Shown here: in pieces, positions 9,026 through 18,400 of the stretch
How the letters are laid out: the number at the start of each line of letters is the position of its first letter
Position numbering within the stretch: the stretch's first letter is position 1
DNA from: Chelativorans sp. ZYF759
GTDB lineage: Bacteria > Pseudomonadota > Alphaproteobacteria > Rhizobiales > Rhizobiaceae
Length of the DNA stretch: 64,000 bases
Direction: 5' to 3'
NCBI RefSeq assembly: GCF_012911015.1
Contig: NZ_WVVV01000010.1
Coordinates: 62,001-126,000, forward strand
Notes under the pieces: model-generated
Told to the model about the DNA's origin: nothing
What the model saw: the letters and a program-made list of their open reading frames with translations, nothing else
Database searches by the model: none
Made by a program: the position numbers and the translations under genes

Positions 9026-10562
9026 GCATTGGATGGTTCGCAAGGGCGAGGTGCGCAGCGACAAGGGCCTCGTGGCTTGCCAGAACGGGCTGGCGGCGGA
9101 GGCAGGCGCAGCCGTCCTGTCGCGCGGCGGCAATGCCATGGATGCCGCGGTCACCACGGCGCTGACGCTGAGCGTGGTGGAGCCGTGGCTGTCGGGTATC
9201 GGCGGAGGCGGCTTCCTGCTCCATGCCGACGGCAGCACGGGCGCGGTCGACACGCTCGACTTCAACGTCGATTCTTCCCGCAACATCGACATCGCCGACT
9301 ATCCATTGGTCGAAGGCCGCGACGGAGACTGGTTCGACTGGCCATCGGTGAAGGATGACCGCAATCTCATCGGCTACCATTCGATCTGCGTGCCGGGCGC
9401 GATCGCTGGTCTGGCGGAGGCACTGGAACGGTTCGGCACGATCAGCTTCGCCGAGGCCCTGCAGCCAGCCATCGAGCATGCAAGGCGCGGGCTGGTCGTC
9501 GACTGGTTCACCGTTTTGTGCCTCGCCATAGATGCGGAGGGGCTTGGTCGCTTTCCCGCTTCTGCCGGCCTGTTTCTGAAGAATGGCCGCGCGCCGCGAG
9601 TGCCGGAGACGGGCACCGTGCGCACGATACCGATGCCGCGAAAGGCGGCGATGCTGGAGCGGCTGGCCAGCGCCGGCGCGCGTGATTTTTACGAAGGCGA
9701 GGTCGCGGCGTCGATCATCGCCGATCTGCAGGCAGGTGGCTCGGCGATCGACGCGGGTGAACTGGCGGCCTATGCTCCCGTCTGGCGTGAGTCACTGCGT
9801 ACGGATTTTCACGGCCTCACGGTGCATTCGATGTCCGGCCTCTCGGGTGGACCGACTCTGGCCGCCGCGCTGCGGGAACTGGCACGCGCGCTGCCAGAAG
9901 GGGAGCCGCTGTCGGGCCAGGCGGCGCTCAGCTTTGCCCGCGCAATCCGCCGCGCCTCCGAGCACCGGCTGCGCACGCTGGGGCACGCCAATGGCGACAG
10001 TTGCACCACGCATCTGAGCGTCGTCGACAAGAACGGCACCATGGTGTCGCTGACCAACACGCTCCTCTCGCGCTTCGGCTCGAAGGTTGTGCTGCCGTCA
10101 ACCGACATGCTGATGAACAACGGCATGATGTGGTTCGATCCGCGTCCGGGCCAGCCCAACGCGATCGCGCCGGGCGTGCGTCCGCTCGCCAACATGTCGC
10201 CGATCATTGCAACCGACAGCGAAGGGCCGAGGCTCGCGCTGGGCGCGGCCGGCGGACGACAGATCGTCGGCGCCATCACGCAGATATTTGCCTATGTCGC
10301 CGCCTACGGCATGTCGCTGGAAGAGGCCTTCCACGCCCCGCGGCTCGATGCCAGCGGCGTGCGCCTGCGTGTAAACCGCAAGGCGCAGGCGGATGTCGCC
10401 ACGCGGCTCGGCGACGAGTTCCCCATCGAGATCGTCGAGGACACTCTTTACCCGGTAAACTTCGCCATTCCTTCAGCCGTCCTGCGCGACGGCGTGGAAA
10501 ATGTCGGCATGGCCCATCAGAACCACCCATGGGCGGCGGTCGGCGTCGAGAGCGCGTCATGA
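9018..10562 (+). CDS. Gamma-glutamyltransferase-like Ntn hydrolase
   Basis: 514 aa. Gamma-glutamyltransferases remove or transfer gamma-glutamyl groups and self-cleave before a catalytic Thr. The family start (ACQNGLAAEAGAAVLSRGGNAMDAAV, VEPWLSGIGGGGFLL) is clear. The expected nucleophile is the second Thr of SCTTHLSVVDKNG, with downstream LTNTLLSRFGSKVV, NNGMMWFDPRPGQPN and GAAGGRQIVGAI in place of the usual TINxxFGS, LNNxMxDF and GGxGGxxI motifs. No signal peptide is visible, unlike periplasmic GGT, so the enzyme looks cytoplasmic. It overlaps the deacetylase by 8 bp and the ATPase start by 4 bp, placing it firmly in the import operon and suggesting gamma-glutamyl compounds as cargo. Confidence 0.88.
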   Translation: MGEHWMVRKGEVRSDKGLVACQNGLAAEAGAAVLSRGGNAMDAAVTTALTLSVVEPWLSGIGGGGFLLHADGSTGAVDTLDFNVDSSRNIDIADYPLVEGRDGDWFDWPSVKDDRNLIGYHSICVPGAIAGLAEALERFGTISFAEALQPAIEHARRGLVVDWFTVLCLAIDAEGLGRFPASAGLFLKNGRAPRVPETGTVRTIPMPRKAAMLERLASAGARDFYEGEVAASIIADLQAGGSAIDAGELAAYAPVWRESLRTDFHGLTVHSMSGLSGGPTLAAALRELARALPEGEPLSGQAALSFARAIRRASEHRLRTLGHANGDSCTTHLSVVDKNGTMVSLTNTLLSRFGSKVVLPSTDMLMNNGMMWFDPRPGQPNAIAPGVRPLANMSPIIATDSEGPRLALGAAGGRQIVGAITQIFAYVAAYGMSLEEAFHAPRLDASGVRLRVNRKAQADVATRLGDEFPIEIVEDTLYPVNFAIPSAVLRDGVENVGMAHQNHPWAAVGVESAS

Positions 10563-11530
10563 GCCCGGTGCTGCATGTCGACGACCTCAAGGTAACGATT
10601 GGCGGCAACCCCGTCGTCGACGGCGTGAGCTTCGACGTCAATGAAGGCGAGATCGTCTCCATCGTGGGCGAATCCGGCTGCGGCAAGTCGATGACCGCCT
10701 TTGCCGTGATGGATCTGCTGCCCAAGGCCGCCCGGCTGGCCGGCGGCCGTATCATGCTGGGCGACACCGATTTGCGCGCGCTGTCGGAGGCGCAACGGCG
10801 CAATCTGCGCGGCAACCATCTGGCGATGATCTTCCAGGAGCCGGTCGCCTCCCTCAATCCGCTGATGCCGATCGGTCGCCAGATCGCCGAAAGCCTGATC
10901 GTCCACCGCAAGACGCAAGGCCGCGATCCGCGCCTTGCCGCGATCGCCATGCTGGAGGAGGTCGGCATTCCGGAGCCGGAGATTCGCGCCGGCCAGTATC
11001 CCTTCGAGCTCTCCGGCGGCATGTGCCAGCGCGCGATGATCGCCATGTCACTGATCTGCCGGCCCAGATTGCTGATAGCCGACGAGCCCACGACGGCGCT
11101 TGACGTGACGATCCAGGCCCAGATCCTCGACCTGATGAAGCGGCTGCGCGATGAGACCGGCGCTGCCATCCTCCTGATCACCCACGACATGGGCGTGGTG
11201 GCCGACATGGCCGACCGCGTGGCCGTCATGTATGCGGGCCGCGTCATCGAACAGGCTCCTGTCGATGACATCTTCGCGCGTCAGGAACATCCCTATACGC
11301 GTCTGCTCCTTTCCACCATTCCGAGACTCGACGGCCGGCCCAAGGTAACCCTGCCCAGCATCGAGGGCATGGTGCCCGACATCGGGCAATGGCCGGTCGG
11401 CTGCCGCTTCAATCCCCGCTGTCCGCTGGCCGATCAGCCCTGCATCGAGGCCCAGCCGGCGCTGGCGCCGCGTCGCGACACGGGCTTCGCGGCCTGCTGG
11501 CATAGCGACCGTGTGGAGACGATGCTGTGA
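10559..11530 (+). CDS. ABC transporter ATP-binding protein, DppD/OppD type
   Basis: 323 aa. Walker A GESGCGKS (37-44), Q-loop FQEPVASLNPLMPIGRQIAE, signature LSGGMCQRAMIAM, Walker B LLIADEPTTALDVT and H-loop ITHDMGVV are all intact. The C-terminal oligopeptide-transporter extension has the Cys motif CRFNPRCPLADQPCIEAQPAL, typical of DppD/F (iron-sulfur in some homologues). ATGA overlap with the previous gene, GTGA with the next. It energises the importer with the following ATPase. Confidence 0.93.
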   Translation: MSPVLHVDDLKVTIGGNPVVDGVSFDVNEGEIVSIVGESGCGKSMTAFAVMDLLPKAARLAGGRIMLGDTDLRALSEAQRRNLRGNHLAMIFQEPVASLNPLMPIGRQIAESLIVHRKTQGRDPRLAAIAMLEEVGIPEPEIRAGQYPFELSGGMCQRAMIAMSLICRPRLLIADEPTTALDVTIQAQILDLMKRLRDETGAAILLITHDMGVVADMADRVAVMYAGRVIEQAPVDDIFARQEHPYTRLLLSTIPRLDGRPKVTLPSIEGMVPDIGQWPVGCRFNPRCPLADQPCIEAQPALAPRRDTGFAACWHSDRVETML

Positions 11531-12525
11531 GCCAGCCGTTGCTTTCCGTTCGCGACCTCAAGGTCCATTTTCCGATCCGCGGCGGCCTGCTCGGCAAGCC
11601 GTCCGGCTGGGTCAAGGCGGTCGACGGGGTCGATATCGACATCGGGCGCGGCGAGAGCGTCGCGTTGGTGGGCGAATCCGGTTGCGGCAAGTCAACACTC
11701 GGCGCCGCGATCCTCGGCATGCAGAAGCCCACCTCCGGCACGATCATGTTCGAGGGCCGCGAAATCTCGCGCGACACGGCCGCCACCAGGCGTGCGCTTT
11801 CCCGCGAGTTGCAGATCGTGTTTCAGGATCCCGTTTCCGCCCTCAATCCCAAGCTGACGATCGGCGAAAGCATCGCCGAGCCGCTGGCGATCCATGGTGT
11901 CGGTACTGCCGGCGAGCGGCGCGATCGCGTTGCCGAACTGCTCGGGCTGGTCGGCCTGCATGCCCAGCACGCGGCGCGCAAGCCCACCGCCTTTTCCGGA
12001 GGCCAGCGCCAGCGCATCGTGATTGCCCGCGCGCTCGCCCTCAATCCCAAGCTGCTGATCCTCGATGAGCCCGTATCCGCGCTCGACGTGTCGATCCGCT
12101 CGCAGATCTTGAACCTGCTTCTGGACCTCCAGAAACGGTTCGGTCTGTCCTATCTGTTCATCAGTCACGATCTGTCGGTGGTACGCCACTTCGCCGATCG
12201 GGTCGCGGTCATGTATCTCGGTCATATCGTGGAAAGCGGCGCGACCGGCGATGTCTTTGCCAACCCGGTTCACCCCTATACCGAGGCGCTGCTGTCGGCC
12301 GTGCCGCTCCCCGATCCCGTCGCTCAGCGCAGCCGCAGGCGCATTGTGCTGAAGGGAGATTTGCCAAGCCCGGCCAATCCGCCCAAGGGCTGCAAATTCG
12401 TCACGCGCTGCCCTCTTGCAGAGGCCGTGTGCCACGAGACGCATCCACCGCTGGTTGGCGTCGGCGATGGCTGGCAAGCCGCCTGCCACGTGCGTGCGCC
12501 CGCACCTCTCGCAATTCCAGGATAG
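11527..12525 (+). CDS. ABC transporter ATP-binding protein, DppF/OppF type
   Basis: 332 aa starting at GTG 11527, which overlaps the previous stop. Intact ATPase motifs: Walker A GESGCGKST, Q-loop FQDPVSALNPKLTIGESIAE, signature FSGGQRQRIVIARAL, Walker B LLILDEPVSALDVS, H-loop ISHDLSVVRHFAD. The C-terminal Cys region (CKFVTRCPLAEAVCHETHPPL) is the DppF type. It is the second ATPase of the heteromeric importer in this operon. Confidence 0.93.
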   Translation: MSQPLLSVRDLKVHFPIRGGLLGKPSGWVKAVDGVDIDIGRGESVALVGESGCGKSTLGAAILGMQKPTSGTIMFEGREISRDTAATRRALSRELQIVFQDPVSALNPKLTIGESIAEPLAIHGVGTAGERRDRVAELLGLVGLHAQHAARKPTAFSGGQRQRIVIARALALNPKLLILDEPVSALDVSIRSQILNLLLDLQKRFGLSYLFISHDLSVVRHFADRVAVMYLGHIVESGATGDVFANPVHPYTEALLSAVPLPDPVAQRSRRRIVLKGDLPSPANPPKGCKFVTRCPLAEAVCHETHPPLVGVGDGWQAACHVRAPAPLAIPG

Positions 12526-12529
12526 CCAT

Positions 12530-12928
12530 ATGCCCGCGCCCTTTGCCCGCCGCCTCGTCAACGCGCCGGATGCACCGCAGACACTGCACCGCCGCTATTC
12601 CAATGCCGTCGAGGTGAGCGGCCAGTCGCGAACCCTCCACATCAGCGGGCAGATCCCGGTCGACGCGGATGGCAATGCACCGGACGATTTCGAAGCCCAG
12701 GCGCGCCTGGCCTGGGCAAATGTCGAGCGGCAGCTGAAAGCCGCCGGCATGAGCCTCGACGATCTGGTCAAGGTGACGGTCTTCCTCGCCGGCTACGAGT
12801 ATCGCGACGTCAATGCGAAGGTGCGCTGGGAGGTGATGGGCGACCGGATGGTCGCGCTGTCGACGGTGATCGCCGGCCCCTACGATCCCGCCTGGCTGAT
12901 CGAGATCGAGGCCATCGCCACCGCGTGA
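12530..12928 (+). CDS. RidA/YjgF/Rid family protein
   Basis: 132 aa. Rid proteins hydrolyse reactive enamine/imine intermediates made by PLP enzymes and amine oxidation. Family features: N-terminal YSNAVEVSGQSRTLHISGQIPVDADG, the helix QARLAWANVERQLKAAGMSLDDLVKVTVFLA, and the terminal LIEIEAIATA. The usual active-site Arg in the RCxVE region is not evident (here FLAGYEYRDVNAKVRWEVMGD), so it may be a Rid subfamily without imine deaminase activity. It starts 4 bp after the ATPase stop and is the last gene of the operon. Imine formation during breakdown of the imported amine compound would explain its presence. Confidence 0.85.
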   Translation: MPAPFARRLVNAPDAPQTLHRRYSNAVEVSGQSRTLHISGQIPVDADGNAPDDFEAQARLAWANVERQLKAAGMSLDDLVKVTVFLAGYEYRDVNAKVRWEVMGDRMVALSTVIAGPYDPAWLIEIEAIATA

Positions 12929-13194
12929 AATCTGCCGGTGCCGTGACCTTGAGGTCGCACCCGGGAGTTTTTCCGCGAGACGGAGGAGAGGGGTATCTGC
13001 CCGTGGTCTGTCGATCCCGTCCATCCCCCTTCATAGCGGCGGCAACAGCGCCCCGTTATGGGCACGAGCAGTGTAGGCGATGGTGACGCCGCTTCCAGAA
13101 GGAGCGTTCCATTCGCGGCTTCCAAGTTCTCGTTATCATTTGCCTGCCGCGCGACCGCCATCTTGACTCCTGCCACATCCTGCGCTTGATAATG

Positions 13195-13209
13195 GAACAA
13201 ATAGAGAAC
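13195..13209. promoter_or_regulatory. LexA box (alphaproteobacterial, GAAC-N7-GAAC)
   Basis: GAAC at 13195-13198 and GAAC at 13206-13209, separated by exactly 7 nt, are the reverse complement of the GTTC-N7-GTTC direct repeat bound by LexA in Alphaproteobacteria. It ends 8 bp before the imuA start, so LexA would block transcription or early elongation of the mutagenesis cassette until DNA damage. The rest of the 12929-13216 intergenic stretch shows no gene. Confidence 0.85.
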
Positions 13210-13216
13210 AAGCGCC

Positions 13217-13999
13217 ATGGAAGAGACCCTATCCTTTCTCAGGCGCAGGCTAGCAGCCCTTGAACCTGCCGGTGCCCGGCGGGAACAGACGGCTTTTGGC
13301 CTCGGCCTGGCTCAGATTGACGACGCGCTTGCCGGCGGGCTGGTGCGCGGCGGGCTGCACGAGATTCTGCCTGTCGCCGAAGCCGATGCCACCGCCGCTG
13401 CCGGATTCGGTGCGGGACTTGCCTTGCGCAGCATGGCGACGGCGCGCGACCTCGTCTGGGTGCGCCAGAAGAATGCCGAGCGGGAGACTGGCGGGCTTTA
13501 CACGCCCGGTCTTTCGGCTTTCGGGCTCGATCCGGACCGCCTGATCATGGTCGGCGTGCACGACATCGTGGGCGTGCTGCGCGCCGGGGTGGAGGCCGCG
13601 CGCTGCCCGGGGCTGGGCGCCGTCATCCTGGAGCCCTGGGGCAGCCACAGGACACTCGATCTCACCGCCACGCGGCGCCTGGCGCTGGCGGCCGAGAAAT
13701 CGGGCGTCACCGTCATCCTGATGCGGCCGGGCGCGCGGGAGGAGGTCTCGGCGGCGCAGACACGCTGGCGGGTCGCCTCGGGACCATCGGTCCCGCTGGC
13801 CGCCAATGCGCCCGGCAGACCCGTCTTCGACGTCACCTTGTTGCGCAACCGTGCCGGCCCCGCCGGCATGGAATGGCGCCTGGAATGGGATCATGAGCAC
13901 CATCACTTCAGACAGACCGCGCCGCTATCTGGCCCTGTGGTTTCCGTTCCTGGCCGTCGACCGGCTGCGGCGCGCTTCCCGCTCGCGCGAACGGGATGA
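13217..13999 (+). CDS. imuA: ImuA, SOS mutagenesis accessory protein
   Basis: 260 aa, RecA/SulA-like fold. ImuA acts with ImuB and DnaE2 in damage-induced translesion synthesis. Recognisable features: GLAQIDDALAGGLVRGGLHEILP (the degenerate RecA-like opening), ARDLVWVRQKNAERETGGLYTPGLSAFGLDPDRLIMV, and GLGAVILEPWG. It is immediately downstream of the LexA box and first in the imuA-imuB-dnaE2 order. Its last 107 bp overlap imuB in a different frame; the final 36 or so residues therefore read through the imuB start and may be variable. Confidence 0.9.
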   Translation: MEETLSFLRRRLAALEPAGARREQTAFGLGLAQIDDALAGGLVRGGLHEILPVAEADATAAAGFGAGLALRSMATARDLVWVRQKNAERETGGLYTPGLSAFGLDPDRLIMVGVHDIVGVLRAGVEAARCPGLGAVILEPWGSHRTLDLTATRRLALAAEKSGVTVILMRPGAREEVSAAQTRWRVASGPSVPLAANAPGRPVFDVTLLRNRAGPAGMEWRLEWDHEHHHFRQTAPLSGPVVSVPGRRPAAARFPLARTG

Positions 14000-15443
14000 G
14001 AGGCCGCTGGCGCTGGTCGAGAGAGCGGGCAACGCGCTCAGGCTCGTTGCGCCTGATCGCGACGCGATCGCCCTCGGCCTTGCGCCCGGACTGACGCTGG
14101 CCGACGCGCGCGCGCGCATTCCGGAACTCCAGGTGGTGGAGATGGATCCCCCCGCCGACCGGAGACTGCTGGAACGGCTCGCCGATTTCTGCGATCGCTA
14201 TACGCCCCTGGTGGCACTCGACCTGCCTCAGGGCCTGGTGCTCGACATCACCGGCTGCGCCCATCTCTTCGAAGGCGAGGCCCGTCTGCGCGAAAGCCTC
14301 ATGGACCGGCTGGAAAAGGCCGGCATCGAGACCCGGGCCACGGTCGCCGGCACGCCCCAGGCCGCCCGCGCGCTTGCCCGTTTCGGTGACGTCGACCTCG
14401 TGCCGTGCGGGGGCGAGGCACACGCGGTGGACGGTCTCCCGGTATCGGCCCTCGACATCGGGCGCGAGAGCGTGGTGGCGCTTAACCGCGCCGGCCTGAA
14501 GACGCTGGGCGACCTGGCGATGCGACCGCGTTCTGCGCTGGCTGCCCGTTTCGGATCGGCACTCACGACCGGCCTTGCCCGCGTGCTGGGCGAAGAAGAC
14601 ATTCGCATCTCGCCCCGCCGGCCGCTTCCCGACTGTCTCGTGGAGCGACGTTTTGCCGAGCCGGTCACATGGGTGGAGGAGGCGCTGGAGGCGCTTTCGG
14701 CCGAGGTCGGACGACTTCTGGAGGCCCGCGGCGAGGGTGGGCGCGCCTTCGAGGCGGCCTTCTTCCGCACCGACGGCAAGGTTTTGCGCCTCGGGCTCGA
14801 GACAGGCCGCCCGACGCGCGATCCCAAATCCCTCATGCGGCTTTTTCGCGAGCGGCTGGATTCGCTGTCCGATCCGCTCGATGCCGGTTTCGGCTTCGAC
14901 CTGATCCGCCTGTCCGTCATGCGCACGGAAGGCTTTGCACCCGCACAGGCCAGCCTCGACGGTCGCCATGTGGAAGAGGAGGAGGTGGCCGAACTGGTCG
15001 ACCGGCTGGGCGTGCGCTTCGGAGCGGAGGCCGTCACCCGTTTCGTGCCCGTCAACACCCACATTCCGGAGCGTGCCGCATATGCCGTGCCGGCGGCGGA
15101 GCTTTCGGGCAAGACTGCGGGCTGGCCGACGCCCGATCCGGTCGGCCCGCCGCTAAGACCCATCCATCTCTTCGATCCGCCGCAGCCCATCGAGGCCCTG
15201 GCGGAGGTGCCTGACGGCCCGCCTCTGCGGTTTCGCTGGCGCCGGGTGCTGCACGAGATCGCGCGCGCGGAAGGGCCAGAGCGCATCGCGCCAGAATGGT
15301 GGCGCCACGACCGCTGCGACGGGCTCACCCGCGACTACTACCGGCTGGAGGATGTCTCGGGCCGCCGCTTCTGGGTGTTCCGCGAGGGCCTGTTTTCCGA
15401 ACAGTTCGCCCCGCGCTGGTTCATGCACGGGATGTTCGCATGA
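13893..15443 (+). CDS. imuB: ImuB, Y-family polymerase-like protein
   Basis: 516 aa. ImuB is a Y-family polymerase homologue that lacks catalytic residues and serves as hub linking ImuA, DnaE2 and the beta clamp. The N-terminus RYLALWFPFLAVDRLRR lacks the catalytic Asp of active Y-family enzymes. The thumb/little finger region follows (LDITGCAHLFEGEARL, DIGRESVVALNRAGLKTLGDLAMRP). The C-terminal domain has RPIHLFDPPQPIEALAEVPDGPP and WWRHDRCDGLTRDYYRLEDVSGRRFWVFREG. ATG 13893 lies inside imuA, and the stop overlaps dnaE2 (ATGA), consistent with one translationally coupled SOS operon. Confidence 0.93.
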   Translation: MSTITSDRPRRYLALWFPFLAVDRLRRASRSRERDERPLALVERAGNALRLVAPDRDAIALGLAPGLTLADARARIPELQVVEMDPPADRRLLERLADFCDRYTPLVALDLPQGLVLDITGCAHLFEGEARLRESLMDRLEKAGIETRATVAGTPQAARALARFGDVDLVPCGGEAHAVDGLPVSALDIGRESVVALNRAGLKTLGDLAMRPRSALAARFGSALTTGLARVLGEEDIRISPRRPLPDCLVERRFAEPVTWVEEALEALSAEVGRLLEARGEGGRAFEAAFFRTDGKVLRLGLETGRPTRDPKSLMRLFRERLDSLSDPLDAGFGFDLIRLSVMRTEGFAPAQASLDGRHVEEEEVAELVDRLGVRFGAEAVTRFVPVNTHIPERAAYAVPAAELSGKTAGWPTPDPVGPPLRPIHLFDPPQPIEALAEVPDGPPLRFRWRRVLHEIARAEGPERIAPEWWRHDRCDGLTRDYYRLEDVSGRRFWVFREGLFSEQFAPRWFMHGMFA

Positions 15444-18400
15444 CCCGCTATGCCGAGCTCGCCGTTGCCAGCAATTTCTCCTTCCTGAGGGGGGCGTCCT
15501 CGGCTGCCGATCTGGTTGGCGAGGCGATGAAGCTCGGCCATGCGGGTATCGGGATTGCCGACCGCAATACGGTGGCGGGCCTCGTTCGTGCCCATGATGC
15601 GGTCAAGAGGATCAGGGAGAAGATCGCCGAGGAACATGGTGCGGCGGCCGTCCCGCCCTTCCGGCTCGCGGTCGGTACGCGGCTGGTCTTTGCCGATGGA
15701 ACGCCGGACGTGATCGCCTATCCGCAGAACCGTGCGGGCTGGGGCGATCTCTGCCGGCTTTTGACAATGGGCAAGATGAAGGCCGTGAAGGGCGCGTGCA
15801 TCCTGTGCCTCGAAGACCTTCTGGCCAAAGCCCACGATCTTCTGCTGATCCTGGTGCCGGAGGAAAAACGGTCCCTGGCGCAACTGCTCACCAGACTGCG
15901 GCAGGCATCGGCCGGTATCTGGCTGGGCGCGGCGATGCTGCGCCGGGGCGACGACAGGCGCCGGCTGGCCTTTCTGAAAGGGGAGGCGGCACACGCCGGC
16001 GTGGATCTGATCGCCGTCAACGACGTGCTCTACCACGCCCCCGAACAGCGCGACCTGCAGGATGTCGTCACCTGCATCCGCGAGGGTGTGAACGTTGCCA
16101 ATGCCGGCAAGCTGCTTCAGGCCAATGCCGAACGCCACCTGAAGCCGCCGGCCGAGATGGCGCGGCTCTTCCGCGACGCGCCCGAGGCGATCGCCGCCAC
16201 CACCGAGTTCCTGGACCGCATCGACTTTTCGCTCGATGAACTGAAATACGAATATCCCGACGAACCGATCCCGCCCGGCTGGACTCCGCAGGGCTGGCTG
16301 GAGGACCTGACCTGGCGGCGCGCGGACTGGCGTTATCCCGAAGGCGTGCCGGACAAGGTGAGAAAGCTCATCACCGACGAACTGGCCCTGATCGCCAGCC
16401 TCGACTATGCGCGCTATTTTCTTACCGTCCACGACATCGTGCGTTTCGCCGAGGATCGGGGCATCCTGTGCCAGGGGCGCGGCTCGGCCGCCAATTCGGC
16501 CGTCTGCTACGCGCTCGGCATCACCGCCGTGGACCCCAGCGTCAACGACCTGCTGTTTGCCCGCTTCATCTCGTCCGAACGCCGCGAGCCGCCCGACATC
16601 GACGTCGATTTCGAGCATGAGCGGCGCGAGGAGGTCATCCAGTACATCTATGGCCGCTATGGCCGCGAGCGTGCCGGCATTGCCGCGACCGTCATCACCT
16701 ATCGCCCGCGAAGCGCCATCCGCGAAGTCGGCAAGGCGATGGGGCTGACCGAAGACGTGACAGCCAGGATCGCCGGCACCGTGTGGGGAAGCTGGGGCGA
16801 CGAAATCCCCGATTCACAGGTGCGCGAGGCAGGCCTCGACCCGAACAATCCGATGATCGGCCGCGCCATCGCCCTGGCGAGACGGTTGCTCGGCTTTCCC
16901 CGCCACCTCTCCCAGCATGTCGGCGGCTTCGTGCTGGCGCGCGGGCGGCTCGACGAGATGGTGCCGATCGGCAATGCGGCGATGGAGGATCGCACCTTCA
17001 TCGAATGGGACAAGGACGACATCGACACGCTCGGCCTGATGAAGGTCGACGTGCTGGCGCTCGGCATGCTGACCTGCATCCGCAAGGGCTTCGATCTCCT
17101 GGAGCGCCATGGCGGCGTGAAGCACGATCTGGCCAGCGTCCAAGAAGACGATAAGGCCGTCTACGCCATGCTGCAGAAGGGCGATTCCATTGGCGTCTTC
17201 CAGGTCGAAAGCCGCGCCCAGATCAACATGCTGCCGAGGCTGAAGCCCGAGTGTTTCTACGATCTCGTCATCCAGGTGGCGATCGTGCGGCCGGGCCCGA
17301 TCCAGGGCGACATGGTGCATCCCTATCTCCGGCGCCGCAACAAGCTGGAACAGGTGCACTACCCATCGCCCGCGCCCGAGCACGGCCCGGCCGACGAGTT
17401 GAAACAGGTGCTCCACCGCACGCTGGGCGTGCCGCTTTTCCAGGAACAGGCGATGAAGATCGCCATGGTGGCTGCCCGCTTTTCGCCGGAGGAGGCGAAC
17501 GGCCTGCGCCGCGCCATGGCCACTTTCCGCCATGTCGGCACGATCCATCAGTTCGAGGAGAAGATGGTCGCCGGCATGGTGAAGCGCGGCTACGATCCCG
17601 ATTTCGCGCGTCGCTGTTTCGAACAGATCAAGGGTTTCGGCGAATACGGCTTTCCCGAAAGCCACGCCGCCTCCTTCGCCAAGCTGGTCTATGTCTCTTC
17701 CTGGCTGAAATGCCACCACCCTGCGGTGTTTGCCTGCGCCCTGCTCAATTCCCAGCCGATGGGGTTCTACGCGCCGGCCCAGATCGTGCGCGATGCGCGC
17801 GAGCACGATGTCGAGGTGCGGCCGGTCGACATCAATTCGAGCGTCTGGGACAACACGCTGGAGAAGCGCGAGGACAATACGCTGGCGCTGCGCCTTGGCT
17901 TCCGCAACATAGACGGCTTCAAGGAAAAGCACTGGGCCGAGGCGATCCTTGCCCATCGTGGCGATGGTTATGACAGCCTCGAAGGGCTGTGGCGGCGTGC
18001 CCGCCTCGGACTGCCGGCCCTGAAGAAACTCGCCGATGCCGATGCGTTCCGCTCGGTGGGACTCGATCGGCGCGAGGCGCTGTGGGCGGTGCGCCGGCTG
18101 CCCGACGACGAGCCGCTGCCGCTCTTCGCAGCCGCGGCTGAGGCGCGCGAACTGGGAGAGGATGCCGACGCTGCACTGCCGAAAATGCCGCTGGCCGAAC
18201 ATGTGGTGGCAGACTACCAGACCACCAGAATGTCGCTGAAGGCGCATCCGATGAGCTTCCTGCGCGACCGTTTCCGCGCCGAGCGCATCTTGTCCTGCGC
18301 CGAGACCGATGCAAGCCGCGATGCCGCCTTCGTCAAGGTGGCCGGCGTGGTGCTGGTGCGCCAGCGGCCGGGCAAGGGCAACGCCATCTTCATGACCATC

